A DNA stretch of 64,000 bases from an uncultured Oscillospiraceae bacterium (GTDB lineage: Bacteria > Bacillota > Clostridia > Oscillospirales > Acutalibacteraceae). Position numbers and translations under genes: made by a program. The stretch covers positions 186,001-250,000 of the forward strand of contig CABUFC010000002.1 of assembly GCA_902490735.1 (NCBI GenBank). Direction: 5' to 3'. Numbering within the stretch: the first letter of the stretch is position 1; each line of letters begins with the position of its first letter. The notes under the pieces are model-generated. The model saw nothing but the letters and a program-made list of their open reading frames with translations. It searched no databases and was not told where the DNA came from. This document shows, one piece after another, positions 16,709-26,261 of this stretch.

Positions 16709-19700
16709 CTGATTTTACGTTATTTTCTCCGAATTTTTCGCATAATTTTTCATATTTAGCACTGTCTTTAGGAAAATCCGCAAAGAATTTGCATTTTAAA
16801 CGCTTGCCGGTGTCTTCAAAAATGACGATAACCTCCGCTCCGAAATTCGGATTCAGCATTTTTGTTATCATCGAAAGATCCTGTTCATTTTTATTTGGCA
16901 GTTTGATAAATAGCTTTTTGTAAGGAAGCTTTACAATTTTGGCTTCGTCTATTCGCTCACAGATTATTTCAGGCGCACGATCCTCTCTAACAGAAATTCT
17001 GCCGGTAAGCTTAATTACGGTGTTTTGCTGAAGTGTATATACATATTCGTTGTATTGTTTTGAAAAAACCGTAACCGACGCAGAGCCCGTTTTGTCCTGT
17101 ACCTTTAAAAATGCGATATTGTTGCCGTTTTTAGTTATTTTCGTAGTCATTTCTTCAACTAATACTACTATGGTTACAGGATCGTTTTGCTTAAATTTTC
17201 CGGATAAAATATCGGATATTTTATCGGCGTTAATAGCTTGAATATAGCCTTCGTACTTATTTAGCGGGTGCCCGGATAAATAAAGCCCTGTTGACTCCTT
17301 TTCTAAGGAAAGTAAAATGCTTTCGTCCAGTTCGTCTACATCGGGCAGTACAAATTGGTTTTTTGCTTCTATTATGCCTTCTGAGAAAAATGATATTTGA
17401 CCGGACATCTCCGCTTTTTTCTCGTCCTCGATTATGCTTAAAAGCTCTTCCGTTGATTGAAGCATTTGCCGGCGGTTAGCTAAAAGTCCGTCAAGCGCGC
17501 CGCTTTTAATAAGGCCTTCAATTGCCCGCCTGTTAAGGTCTTTGCCGTAAAGCCTTGAACAAAAGTCATAAAAAGAAGTAAACGGTGCTTTTTGGCGCTC
17601 TTTAATAATACTGTCAATAACCGCAGTACCAAGGTTTTTAATAGCTAAAAGTCCAAATCTTATACCGTCTTTAGTAACGGTAAATCCGTGGCGGCTTTCG
17701 TTTACCGAAGGTGGTAAAATATTAATGCCAAGCTTATCACAATGCGCGCTGTATGCCGCGATTTTATCTTCACTCGATAACACACTTGTAAGTAGTGCGG
17801 CCATGTATTCTTTGGTATAATGGCATTTTAAATATGCGGTTTCGTAAGCAATAAGGGAATATGCTGCAGCGTGTGATTTGTTAAACGCATATGACGAAAA
17901 AGCCGATATTTCATCGTAAAGCTCTTCTGCATCTACTCTTTTTACACCGTTTTTTATGGCGCCTTCTATAAATGTTGCTTTTTCTTTTTGTAAAACATCA
18001 TGCTTTTTTTTACTCATGGCGCGGCGGACAATGTCAGCTTTGCCAAGAGAATACCCGGCAAGACTTCTAAAAATTTGCATAACCTGTTCTTGATAAACTA
18101 TGCAACCGTAAGTAACATCTAAAATCGGCTTTAATAGCGGGGATATATAGGTGATATTTTGCGGATTTTTCCTGTTTTCGATATACTTTGGTATATATTG
18201 CATAGGCCCCGGCCTATATAGAGAAATCGCGGCAATTAAATCTTCAAGACTTGTTGGCTTTAATTTTTGCATAAGATTTTTCATGCCTTCAGATTCAAAC
18301 TGGAACACGCCGACGGTATCGCCGTTTGAAAGCATGTTGTATACGGCCGTATCGTCAATTGGGATTTTTTCTATATTAAACTCAGGATTTTTTTCTTTTA
18401 CCATTTTTACGGCATCGTCAATAATTGTTAAATTCCTAAGCCCCAAAAAATCCATCTTTAAAAGGCCCAGCTCTTCAAGCTCGGTCATGGTGAACTGAGT
18501 TACTGCGGCACCGTCTCCTAAAGCTAAGGGTACGTAATTATAAACCGGCTTATCCGAAATTACTACGCCTGCCGCATGCGTGGAAGCATGGCGCGGCATG
18601 CCTTCGATTTTTTTCGAATAATCGATCAGTTCTTTTATTTCGTTATCAACGTCGTATAAATTTTTTAGCTCCGGCTCTTCGGCTAAAGCCTTTTCAATGG
18701 TTATATTAAGCTCGTTTGGAACAAGCTTTGCCACCTTGTCGCATGTGGCATACGGCAAATCCATAACCCTGCCTACATCGCGAATAGCCGCTTTTGCCGC
18801 TAGTGTACCAAAGGTTATAATTTGGGCTACATGGTCGCTGCCGTATTTTTCCACAACATAGTTTATGACTTCATTGCGTCTTTCGTAACAAAAATCTACG
18901 TCAAAATCCGGCATAGATACGCGTTCCGGATTTAAAAAACGCTCAAAAATCAAATTGTATTTTATAGGGTCAATACCGGTAATTCCAATGCAGTAAGCTA
19001 CAAGACTGCCTGCACCCGAGCCTCTTCCGGGACCTACCGGTATACCTTTCCTTTTTGCATAGTTGCAATAATCCTGAACTATTAAAAAATAGTCGGTAAA
19101 GCCCATGGAATTTATTGTGTCAAGCTCGTAATAAAGCCTGTCTGTTATTTCTTTAGAAGGGTTGTTATAAAGCTTTTTAAAGCCTTCTTCGGCCATACTT
19201 TTTAAAAACTCAAAATGGTTTTTAGGACCAATGTCAAAAAACGGAAGCTTAAGCTTATGAAATTCAAAATCAAGATTGCATTTGTTTTTTATAACTTCGG
19301 TGTTGTCAACAGCTTCGGGCATGTCTTTAAAAAGCTCGCGCATTTCTTGCTCGCTTTTAAAATAAAACTCGTCGGTTTCAAAATTAAGCGGATTATCATC
19401 CTTTAGCTTTTTGCCGGTTCCTATGGCAATTAATACCCTTTGCACTGCGGCGTCGTCTTTTTCAATGTAATGTACGTCGTTTGTAGCTATAAGCGGAATG
19501 TTTAATTTTTCGGATAACCTTTTAAGCTCCGGTACTATTATTTCATCCTCGCGAAGTCCGTGACGCTGAACTTCGAGATAGTAATCGTCTTTAAAAATAT
19601 TTTTGTAAAACAAAGCCGCTTGTTCGGCAGCGGCTAAATCGCCGTACAGAATATTCGAAGGCACTTCTCCTGCAATACAAGCGGAGAGCGCAATAAGACC

Positions 19701-20087
19701 TTCGTGGTATTTTTCTAAAAGCTCTTTATCTATTCTTGGTTTTACATAAAAACCTTCGGTAAAACTAAGAGTTACCATTTTAATAAGGTTTTTATATCCT
19801 GTTTCGTTTTTGCAAAGAAGAATAAGGTGATGGTATTCCCGCGTTCCGTATTGGCGCTTTTTGTCGAATCTTGAGCTTAGCGAAACATAGCATTCGCATC
19901 CGATTATCGGTTTTACACCTTCGCGTTTTGCACGTTTGTAAAATTCCATAACTCCGTACATCACACCATGGTCGGTAATGGCAACGCTGTCCATCCCGTT
20001 TTTCTTTACAGTATTAAAAAGCCTGTCCAAACGGCAGGCCCCGTCTAAAAGACTGTATTCGCTGTGTAAATGAAGGTGTGTAAACAT
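16701..20087 (-). CDS. dnaE: DNA polymerase III subunit alpha, DnaE type
   Basis: This 1128-residue replicative polymerase has an N-terminal PHP domain (HLHSEYSLLDGACRL, ITDHGVMYGVMEF), the polymerase core with the metal-binding PDFDVDFCYERR near residue 400 and GPGRGSGAGSLVAYC, helix-hairpin-helix regions, and a C-terminal OB fold (DPVTIVVLVEEM). Low-GC Gram-positives use DnaE for lagging-strand initiation next to PolC; PolC is not in this window. It begins 7 bases after whiA stop with a short AGAGGTATT-type ribosome site and is part of the hprK-to-dnaE operon. Confidence 0.96.
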   Translation of the reverse strand: MFTHLHLHSEYSLLDGACRLDRLFNTVKKNGMDSVAITDHGVMYGVMEFYKRAKREGVKPIIGCECYVSLSSRFDKKRQYGTREYHHLILLCKNETGYKNLIKMVTLSFTEGFYVKPRIDKELLEKYHEGLIALSACIAGEVPSNILYGDLAAAEQAALFYKNIFKDDYYLEVQRHGLREDEIIVPELKRLSEKLNIPLIATNDVHYIEKDDAAVQRVLIAIGTGKKLKDDNPLNFETDEFYFKSEQEMRELFKDMPEAVDNTEVIKNKCNLDFEFHKLKLPFFDIGPKNHFEFLKSMAEEGFKKLYNNPSKEITDRLYYELDTINSMGFTDYFLIVQDYCNYAKRKGIPVGPGRGSGAGSLVAYCIGITGIDPIKYNLIFERFLNPERVSMPDFDVDFCYERRNEVINYVVEKYGSDHVAQIITFGTLAAKAAIRDVGRVMDLPYATCDKVAKLVPNELNITIEKALAEEPELKNLYDVDNEIKELIDYSKKIEGMPRHASTHAAGVVISDKPVYNYVPLALGDGAAVTQFTMTELEELGLLKMDFLGLRNLTIIDDAVKMVKEKNPEFNIEKIPIDDTAVYNMLSNGDTVGVFQFESEGMKNLMQKLKPTSLEDLIAAISLYRPGPMQYIPKYIENRKNPQNITYISPLLKPILDVTYGCIVYQEQVMQIFRSLAGYSLGKADIVRRAMSKKKHDVLQKEKATFIEGAIKNGVKRVDAEELYDEISAFSSYAFNKSHAAAYSLIAYETAYLKCHYTKEYMAALLTSVLSSEDKIAAYSAHCDKLGINILPPSVNESRHGFTVTKDGIRFGLLAIKNLGTAVIDSIIKERQKAPFTSFYDFCSRLYGKDLNRRAIEGLIKSGALDGLLANRRQMLQSTEELLSIIEDEKKAEMSGQISFFSEGIIEAKNQFVLPDVDELDESILLSLEKESTGLYLSGHPLNKYEGYIQAINADKISDILSGKFKQNDPVTIVVLVEEMTTKITKNGNNIAFLKVQDKTGSASVTVFSKQYNEYVYTLQQNTVIKLTGRISVREDRAPEIICERIDEAKIVKLPYKKLFIKLPNKNEQDLSMITKMLNPNFGAEVIVIFEDTGKRLKCKFFADFPKDSAKYEKLCEKFGENNVKSVD

Positions 20088-20094
20088 AATACCT

Positions 20095-20985
20095 CTATAT
20101 AAGATTATTCTCTTTCGCTATATTTATAAGTTTTTGCAATCTGTGGTTAAGTCCGGACCGTGAGATTTTTTCCGATGATAAAGCTGCAAGTTCTGATATC
20201 GAAGCGTCAAAATTTTCGGTTCTAAGTTTGGCTGCTTGCCTAAGTTCTATTGAAAGATCGTCTAAAATCCCGCTTTTTTTTAAAGCGTCTATTGCCCTTC
20301 GCTGTGTAACCGAGGCATTAACTGTTTTTTCAATGTTAGCTACTGTACAGTTAGAGGTCCTGTTTTCGCGGTTGCGCATATCCTTAAGTATTTTAATATT
20401 TACAAGCTCTAAAGTTTTGTCCGCAGCACCTACGGTTGTTAAAAAATCCTCTAATATGTCACTGTCCTTAATATATACAATGGCATAGTTTTTACGACTT
20501 GTTAGTTTGCAATAAAGACCTTTTTCGTTTAAAAATTTGTTTAATTCAAAGGCAAGGGTCAAATCCGAAAGGGCAAATTCTAAATTGTAGTTTTTTTTAG
20601 GGTCGTCCATATAACCACACGATAAAAACATACCACGTAAAAACGCAGCCTGACAACATTCATCGTTAATATTGTGCTCTTTAATAACGGTTTTTTCGCT
20701 GCCTGAAAAAGCTTCTTTAATAATATCCGCACTGTGGTTTGGCAAAAAAGCGGTAAAAATTTCTTTTTTATTTCCGGCGCACTTTATATTTAGATTTAAT
20801 TTAAACAGCCTTTTGCAGTTTTCGTTAAGGCGTGTAATTACATCTTCGCATTCGGTTACAAAAGAAAGATTCTCATGCGAAAACGAGTCGGCACCCAATA
20901 ACAAACCGTAGGTTTCTGCAAACCGACAGCAGGTTTTTTCGGGTTTAGTTGCGAGCTCCGCCTTTAAATTCTTACTAAAAGACAT
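20095..20985 (-). CDS. whiA: DNA-binding protein WhiA
   Basis: This 296-residue protein has the WhiA arrangement: a LAGLIDADG-like N-terminal domain (CCRFAETYGLLLGAD, AAFLRGMFLSCGYMDDP) and a C-terminal helix-turn-helix (LAALSSEKISRSGLNHRL). WhiA influences chromosome segregation, division and sporulation in Gram-positives. Its position next to rapZ and murB is highly conserved in Firmicutes. The gene lies 3 bases after rapZ. Confidence 0.95.
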   Translation of the reverse strand: MSFSKNLKAELATKPEKTCCRFAETYGLLLGADSFSHENLSFVTECEDVITRLNENCKRLFKLNLNIKCAGNKKEIFTAFLPNHSADIIKEAFSGSEKTVIKEHNINDECCQAAFLRGMFLSCGYMDDPKKNYNLEFALSDLTLAFELNKFLNEKGLYCKLTSRKNYAIVYIKDSDILEDFLTTVGAADKTLELVNIKILKDMRNRENRTSNCTVANIEKTVNASVTQRRAIDALKKSGILDDLSIELRQAAKLRTENFDASISELAALSSEKISRSGLNHRLQKLINIAKENNLI

Positions 20986-20988
20986 AAC

Positions 20989-21849
20989 TTATACTTTCTC
21001 TATATCTCTGTGTGTAACGCTAACATTAAAGCCTTTTTCTAAAAGATCTTTATAAATAATTTCGGCAAAGGTTACAGACCTGTGCTTGCCGCCCGTACAA
21101 CCAACGGCAATTACAAGCTGACTTTTACCCTCGTTGGCGTATAAAGGAACGGCGAAATTTATAAAATCGAGCATTTTTTGCGCAAATGTTTGTGATTTTT
21201 CAAAACCCATAACAAATTCTGAAACTTCCTTAGATAAACCGGTTAGATTTCTTAAAGTATCAATATAATAAGGGTTTTCAAGGCAGCGCACATCAAAAAC
21301 AAGATTTGCTTCGTTAACGTGACCAAACTTATAGCCAAATGACATTACCTGTATATTTAAGCTTTTTGTACTGCCTTCCGCAAAAATACCGATAATCTGT
21401 TTTTTTAATTGTCCTGCCGTAATTTTTGAAGTGTCAACAACATAGTCCGCCTGTTCCTTTAGTTTTTCAAGGAGAGCGCGCTCTTTTATTACAGCACGGC
21501 TTACGGTAATGTTTTCTTTTTCGCAAAACGGATGTTTTCTTCTGGTTTCGCTGTACCGGCGAACAAGCTCATCGTTGTTGGCGTCTAAAAACAATATTTT
21601 GTAGTTGATTCCGCTTTTTTTAATTGAATCCAAAACATTATTAATATCATTAAATAATTCGCCGCCGCGTATGTCAGTTACAATTGCAACGTTGTTAAAA
21701 CCGTTTTCTTCTCTTTGCGTAAGTTCAATAAATGCGGGCATTAAAAGGGGAGGAATATTATCAACACAATAAAAACCTAAATCCTCAAGCGCGCTTGCTG
21801 CGCTGGATTTTCCGGCTCCTGACATTCCTGTTACAATTATAAGTTCCAT
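20989..21849 (-). CDS. rapZ: RapZ/YvcJ-type nucleotide-binding protein
   Basis: This 286-residue protein has the N-terminal P-loop GMSGAGKSSAASALEDLGF followed by CVDNIPPLLMPAF, and the C-terminal GCTGGKHRSV motif. These features define the RapZ (YvcJ) family. In Proteobacteria RapZ binds small RNAs and controls GlmS; in Firmicutes YvcJ hydrolyses GTP/ATP and affects carbon-related phenotypes. It is located between murB and whiA with gaps of only 2 and 3 bases, the canonical block. Confidence 0.94.
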   Translation of the reverse strand: MELIIVTGMSGAGKSSAASALEDLGFYCVDNIPPLLMPAFIELTQREENGFNNVAIVTDIRGGELFNDINNVLDSIKKSGINYKILFLDANNDELVRRYSETRRKHPFCEKENITVSRAVIKERALLEKLKEQADYVVDTSKITAGQLKKQIIGIFAEGSTKSLNIQVMSFGYKFGHVNEANLVFDVRCLENPYYIDTLRNLTGLSKEVSEFVMGFEKSQTFAQKMLDFINFAVPLYANEGKSQLVIAVGCTGGKHRSVTFAEIIYKDLLEKGFNVSVTHRDIEKV

Positions 21850-21851
21850 TT

Positions 21852-22745
21852 TTACCTCCCCATAAAAATAATTTCACTTTCAAGCTTAACGCTTTCTGTT
21901 AAAAAAACCTTTTCTTTTATATATTCAATAAGACGCCTAACGTCGCTTGCGGTGGCGTCGCCTGTGTTTATAATAAAACCTGCGTGCTTTTCGCTAACCA
22001 TGGCTCCGCCGATTGAATATCCTTTAAGGCCGCATTTTTCAATAAGTTCACCGGCAAAATGACCTTCCGGACGCTTAAAAACACTTCCTGCAGAAGGGTA
22101 TTCAAGCGGTTGCTTGGTTTTGCGCCTTAAAATAAGTTCATCCATTTCTAAACGCAGCTGGGTTTTGTCTTGCGGCTGCAAAGTGAATTCGGCGCTTAGA
22201 ATAATGCCGCCATTTTCTTTAAAAATGCTATGCCTGTAGGAAAAATCCATTTCCTCTTTTGAAATATTTACGGTTTTGCCGTCATCGGTTAAATATGTGG
22301 CAGATGTAATAACAGACGCAATCTCGCCGCCATATGCACCTGCATTCATATAAACGGCTCCGCCGATAGTTCCGGGTATTCCCCATAGGTACTGCATACC
22401 GCCAAGGCCTTCTTCGAGCGCTTCGGCGCAAACAGAGGACAGCCTGGCTCCGGAGGCGGCATAAATTTTTTGCTCTTTAGTATGTACTTCAGACATTTTT
22501 TGACCAATTTTTATTACCGCGCCTTCTATTCCAAGATCGGCTACAAGCAAATTTGAACCATTGCCGATTATTTTAAAGGGCATATCGTTTTTAACCGTTT
22601 CAATGGCAAATTTAAGTTCCTCAGTGTTTTTGGGCTCAATAAATATATCACACGGACCGCCGATTTTAAAGGTTGTGTGATTGCACATGGGCTCGTTTTC
22701 TTTAAATTCTATACCGTTAGTTTTAAGTTGCTCTGTAACTCCCAT
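21852..22745 (-). CDS. murB: UDP-N-acetylmuramate dehydrogenase
   Basis: This 297-residue FAD enzyme reduces UDP-GlcNAc-enolpyruvate to UDP-MurNAc in peptidoglycan precursor synthesis. Visible motifs are IIGNGSNLLVAD (FAD), GIPGTIGGAVYMNAGAYGGE, YRHSIFKE with the active-site Tyr/Arg, and PSAGSVFKRPEG with the catalytic Ser. The length and short C-terminal domain match type II MurB of Gram-positives. It is cotranscribed with the ROK kinase and rapZ. Confidence 0.96.
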   Translation of the reverse strand: MGVTEQLKTNGIEFKENEPMCNHTTFKIGGPCDIFIEPKNTEELKFAIETVKNDMPFKIIGNGSNLLVADLGIEGAVIKIGQKMSEVHTKEQKIYAASGARLSSVCAEALEEGLGGMQYLWGIPGTIGGAVYMNAGAYGGEIASVITSATYLTDDGKTVNISKEEMDFSYRHSIFKENGGIILSAEFTLQPQDKTQLRLEMDELILRRKTKQPLEYPSAGSVFKRPEGHFAGELIEKCGLKGYSIGGAMVSEKHAGFIINTGDATASDVRRLIEYIKEKVFLTESVKLESEIIFMGR

Positions 22746-22767
22746 TGATTCACCTTAAAAAACAAAA

Positions 22768-23727
22768 TTATCTTTTGTAAATATTATGCAAAAATGCGGC
22801 ACCTATGATTCCCGCGTCGTTACCTAAGGTTGCTATCTTTATTTCTGTTTGCTTTTCGTTGTTTTTAGAAAAATGCTCTGCTGTTACAATCTTTTTTATT
22901 GGGTTTGTCAGTTTTTCGCCCTCTTTGGAGATACCGCCGCCTATACACAATACTTCCGGTTGAAAAATATTTATGGCGTTGGTTATTCCGCAGGCAAGAT
23001 ATTTTATGTAGGCGTTTATAACTTCTTTTGCGGCAATATCGTTTTTTTCTGCCGCTAAAAATGCAGTCCTTCCGCTAACATTGTTAATATCACTTTCGCA
23101 AAGCTGCCACATTAAACTGTCCTTGCATTCAAGCATTTTTTCTTTTGTAGCACGAATAAGGCCGGTCGCCGAGGCATACGCTTCAAAACAGCCTTTTCTG
23201 CCACAAGTGCACTGAACGCCGTTACTTACAATTACGGTGTGACCAAGCTCTCCGCCGGCATGATTGCTTCCGGAAAAAATTTTTTTATTAATAATTATTC
23301 CGCTGCCTACGCCCGTTCCAAGCGTTATTGCAATAAAGTTTTTAGTGCCTTTTCCGGCCCCCGCTAAAAATTCGCCGTAAGCCGCACAGTTAGCATCGTT
23401 TTCGGTATAAATATCAAAGTTCAAATATTTGCTTAAAATAGCTCTTAAATCAACCTTGTCGAATTTTAAATTGTTAGACTGTAATATCATGCCTTTTTCC
23501 GGGTCAACCGTTCCCGGGGATCCAACACCTACGCAAGCGATATCATCAAGGGTAAGATTTGCATTATCAACAGCCATGCGCGCGGCAACACCCATGTCTT
23601 TAATTATTTCTTCAGCAGGGCGAGGACTTCTGGTTTTTATGTTGCCTTTGCCTAATATTTTGTAGTTTTCATCTACTACTCCGGCGGCGATGTTAGTACC
23701 GCCAAGATCAATACCGATATAATACAT
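22768..23727 (-). CDS. glk: ROK-family glucokinase
   Basis: This 319-residue sugar kinase has the ATP-binding DLGGTNIAAGVVDENYK, the sugar-binding ENDANCAAYGEFLAGAG, the ROK zinc motif CTCGRKGCFEAYAS, and the C-terminal ICIGGGISKEG. It most likely phosphorylates glucose (glucokinase) and feeds glycolysis. ROK members for fructose or N-acetylmannosamine look similar, so specificity is inferred. It sits downstream of hprK in a carbon-control operon. AGAAAGAAGG precedes the ATG. Confidence 0.9.
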   Translation of the reverse strand: MYYIGIDLGGTNIAAGVVDENYKILGKGNIKTRSPRPAEEIIKDMGVAARMAVDNANLTLDDIACVGVGSPGTVDPEKGMILQSNNLKFDKVDLRAILSKYLNFDIYTENDANCAAYGEFLAGAGKGTKNFIAITLGTGVGSGIIINKKIFSGSNHAGGELGHTVIVSNGVQCTCGRKGCFEAYASATGLIRATKEKMLECKDSLMWQLCESDINNVSGRTAFLAAEKNDIAAKEVINAYIKYLACGITNAINIFQPEVLCIGGGISKEGEKLTNPIKKIVTAEHFSKNNEKQTEIKIATLGNDAGIIGAAFLHNIYKR

Positions 23728-23742
23728 TTTGAACCTTCTTTC

Positions 23743-24717
23743 TTAATTAAAGGGGTCGATGGGTTTTTCTTTTTCTTCTTTTTTATCTGTAAAATCTTCA
23801 GATACCCCAAGCTTGTATAACAGGTCCTCGGCAGCGTTGTATCCAAGCTTTTTCTGACGGTTGTTCATAGCCGCAACCTCGATAATTACCGCTAAATTTC
23901 TGCCGGGTTTTACAGGAATTGTAAGGGATGGAATTTTAATGTCTAAAATTTCGGTGTACTGATTTTCAATGCCAATGCGGTCGTATGTCTTGTTGGAATC
24001 CCACTGTTCGACATTTACAACCATGTCTATTTTTTCCGTAAGTTTTACAGCACCCACACCGAAAATTCTGCTTGCGTTTATAATGCCTATACCTCTAAGC
24101 TCTATAAAGTGCCTTATGTTTTCCGGTGAAGATCCTACAAGCGATTTGTTTGAAACCTTTCTAAGCTCTACCGCGTCGTCGGCAATTAAACGGTGCCCGC
24201 GCTTTACAAGCTCAATTGCGGTTTCGCTTTTACCTACTCCGCTTTCACCAAGAAGTAATATGCCTTCGCCGTACACTTCGACAAGCACGCCGTGGCGTGT
24301 AATTCGCGGAGCCAACTGAACATTAAGGTAAGAAATAAGTGCGGACATAAAAGACGAAGTGCTGTCGTCCGTTCTTAAAATAAAAACTTCATTTTTTTGC
24401 GCGCATTCAATAATGAACGGATCAATTACTAAGCTGCGGGAAAAAATAAGCACCTTTACACCCTGTTCCATAAAGGTTTTAACATGTTTTTCAAATACAG
24501 GGCGTTCCATATTCTCTAAAAAGCTGTGTTCGCTTTTGCCGATAATCTGAATTCTATCCTTGTCAAAAAACTTAAAGTAACCGGCAAGCTGAATTCCCGG
24601 TCTGTTGATTTCGGTGTTTGAAATTTCCACTTTATTAGGATCAACAGGGAAGTAGATTTTTTCCAAAGAAAATTCTTTTATTATTTTTTCCAAAGAGACG
24701 GAAAATTTAACGTTCAT
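23743..24717 (-). CDS. hprK: HPr kinase/phosphorylase
   Basis: This 324-residue bifunctional enzyme phosphorylates and dephosphorylates the regulatory Ser of HPr and Crh, controlling catabolite repression. It shows an N-terminal DRTGG-like domain, Walker A GESGVGKSE near residue 153, HRLIADDAVE with conserved acidic residues, and the signature IIEVAAMNNRQKKLGYNAA, here read as VAAMNNRQKKLGYNAAED. It is the first gene of a long minus-strand operon, with a consensus promoter at 24750-24778. Its possible target in this window is the His-less HPr-like protein at 130-366. Confidence 0.96.
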   Translation of the reverse strand: MNVKFSVSLEKIIKEFSLEKIYFPVDPNKVEISNTEINRPGIQLAGYFKFFDKDRIQIIGKSEHSFLENMERPVFEKHVKTFMEQGVKVLIFSRSLVIDPFIIECAQKNEVFILRTDDSTSSFMSALISYLNVQLAPRITRHGVLVEVYGEGILLLGESGVGKSETAIELVKRGHRLIADDAVELRKVSNKSLVGSSPENIRHFIELRGIGIINASRIFGVGAVKLTEKIDMVVNVEQWDSNKTYDRIGIENQYTEILDIKIPSLTIPVKPGRNLAVIIEVAAMNNRQKKLGYNAAEDLLYKLGVSEDFTDKKEEKEKPIDPFN

Positions 24718-24749
24718 AGCCTCACCTTTAATAAAATTTAATCACAGTT

Positions 24750-24778
24750 ATTATAACTTATATTGGAAAATTTTTCAA
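24750..24778 (-). promoter_or_regulatory. Promoter of the hprK operon
   Basis: On the minus strand TTGAAA (24778-24773) and TATAAT (24755-24750) are spaced by exactly 17 bases, about 33 bases before the hprK start. Confidence 0.8.
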
Positions 24779-24795
24779 TAGGCACATAATATTTG

Positions 24796-24824
24796 TTGAA
24801 ATTTGCTGCAAACAAAGCTATAAT
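24796..24824 (+). promoter_or_regulatory. Promoter of ychF
   Basis: TTGAAA (24796-24801) and TATAAT (24819-24824) are spaced by 17 bases. It is back to back with the hprK promoter, with the two -35 boxes only 17 bases apart. Confidence 0.8.
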
Positions 24825-24850
24825 TAACTAATGACATTTTGGAGGTACTT

Positions 24851-25945
24851 ATGAAACTTGGAATCGTCGGATTGCCGAACGTTGGTAAATCCACTCTTTT
24901 TAACGCAATAACAAACGCTGGCGCACAGTCTGCTAATTTCCCGTTTTGCACCATTGAACCGAATGTAGGAATTGTAGCTGTTCCGGATGCGCGCTTAGAA
25001 AAACTTAAAGAAATGTATCATCCGCAGAAATTTACGCCGGCTACTATAGAATTTGTCGACATTGCGGGCCTTGTTAAAGGTGCAAGCCGCGGCGAAGGGC
25101 TTGGCAATAAGTTTTTGTCTCATATAAGGGAAGTGGACGCAATTGTCCACGTTGTTCGCTGCTTTTATAACGATGATATTATTCATGTGGAGGGTTCTGT
25201 CGATCCGAAGCGCGATATTGAAATTATTGACCTTGAGCTTATTTTGTCCGACCTTGAAATGGCGCAAAAAAGGCTTGACCGCGTAAAAAAAGCCTTAAAA
25301 GGCGATAAAAAATATCAAGCAGAAGCTGATTTTTTAGAAAGGCTTATTAAACATCTTGAAAACGGCAAATCCGCAAGAAGTATGGAACTTTTTGAAAATG
25401 AAGAGGAGTATTTTAAGGAACTTCCGCTGTTATCATATAAGCCTGTAATTTATGTATGCAACATGAGTGAAGCTGACTTTAAAGGTGGAATTGACGATAA
25501 CGAAGGCTATAATATAGTTAAGGCTATTGCCGAAAAAGAGGGTGCCAAAGCGCTGCCGATATGCGCCGAGCTTGAAGCCGAAATTGCATCGCTCGATTTA
25601 GACGAAAAAAAGCTTTTCTTAAGCGATTTAAATCTTGAAAAATCGGGACTTGATAGGCTTATTGTTGTTTGCTATGACCTTTTGGGGCTTATTTCATTTT
25701 TAACCGCAGGCGAGCCGGAGGTTAGAGCATGGACCATTAAAAAAGGCACCAAAGCACCCGCCGCCGCAGGAAAAATCCACAGCGATTTTGAAAGGGGATT
25801 TATAAGAGCAGAGGTAGTATCGTTTGATACTTTAATGGAGCTTGGCAGCATGAATGCCGTAAAAGAAAAGGGCCTACTTAGAAGTGAAGGCAAGGATTAT
25901 GTTATGCAGGATGGCGACATTGTCCTTTTCAGATTTAACGTTTAG
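24851..25945 (+). CDS. ychF: Redox-regulated/ribosome-associated ATPase YchF
   Basis: This 364-residue Obg-like ATPase has the G1 motif GLPNVGKSTLFNAIT, the adjacent FPFCTIEPN, the G3 motif DIAGLVKGASRGEGLGN, and a C-terminal TGS domain (EVRAWTIKKGTKAPAAA). Members bind ATP better than GTP and associate with ribosomes. The NxxE in place of NKxD, read here as CNMSEAD, fits that. I chose ATG 24851 because TGGAGG lies 5 bases upstream. Confidence 0.95.
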   Translation: MKLGIVGLPNVGKSTLFNAITNAGAQSANFPFCTIEPNVGIVAVPDARLEKLKEMYHPQKFTPATIEFVDIAGLVKGASRGEGLGNKFLSHIREVDAIVHVVRCFYNDDIIHVEGSVDPKRDIEIIDLELILSDLEMAQKRLDRVKKALKGDKKYQAEADFLERLIKHLENGKSARSMELFENEEEYFKELPLLSYKPVIYVCNMSEADFKGGIDDNEGYNIVKAIAEKEGAKALPICAELEAEIASLDLDEKKLFLSDLNLEKSGLDRLIVVCYDLLGLISFLTAGEPEVRAWTIKKGTKAPAAAGKIHSDFERGFIRAEVVSFDTLMELGSMNAVKEKGLLRSEGKDYVMQDGDIVLFRFNV

Positions 25946-25956
25946 CAAAAAAAGGC

Positions 25957-25985
25957 TTGATTTTAATTTGTTTATTGGCTATAAT
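25957..25985 (+). promoter_or_regulatory. Promoter of tRNA-Leu
   Basis: TTGATT (25957-25962) and TATAAT (25980-25985) are spaced by 17 bases, 15 bases ahead of the mature tRNA 5' end. Confidence 0.7.
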
Positions 25986-26000
25986 AAATAAGTCAATTTT

Positions 26001-26087
26001 GCCGGTGTGATGGAATTGGCAGACGTAGTGGACTCAAAATCCACCGGTGGCGACACCGTGCCGGTTCGAGTCCGGCCACCGGCACCA
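26001..26087 (+). tRNA. tRNA-Leu (anticodon CAA)
   Basis: The acceptor stem GCCGGTG/CACCGGC encloses a class II cloverleaf with long variable arm. The anticodon loop CTCAAAA sits on the stem GTGGA/TCCAC, giving anticodon CAA (reads UUG). The T-arm contains GGTTCGAGTCC, and CCA is encoded (26085-26087). Total length is 87 bases. Confidence 0.97.
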
Positions 26088-26094
26088 CAGGCAG

Positions 26095-26128
26095 GGCCTG
26101 ACCCGATCCGGGTCGGGCCTTGTTTTTA
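26095..26128 (+). terminator. Terminator of tRNA-Leu
   Basis: The GC-rich stem 26095-26104/26110-26119, with one wobble pair, is followed by TTGTTTTT. Confidence 0.85.
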
Positions 26129-26215
26129 TTTATAGCCTCTACCCCGAAGCCGTTAACTTGCATTGTGAACAATCAAATCCCTTTGTTGTAAGGTACATAG
26201 CGTTTACGATAAGTA

Positions 26216-26252
26216 AAAAAGATGCCGCAAGTTTTTTACTTGCGGCATCTTT
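26216..26252 (-). terminator. Terminator of the SGNH lipoprotein gene
   Basis: The perfect 15-base stem 26218-26232/26238-26252 is followed, on the minus strand, by TTTTTTACTT. Between the tRNA-Leu terminator and this hairpin (26129-26215) I see no gene. Confidence 0.88.
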
Positions 26253-26261
26253 GCATATTTT

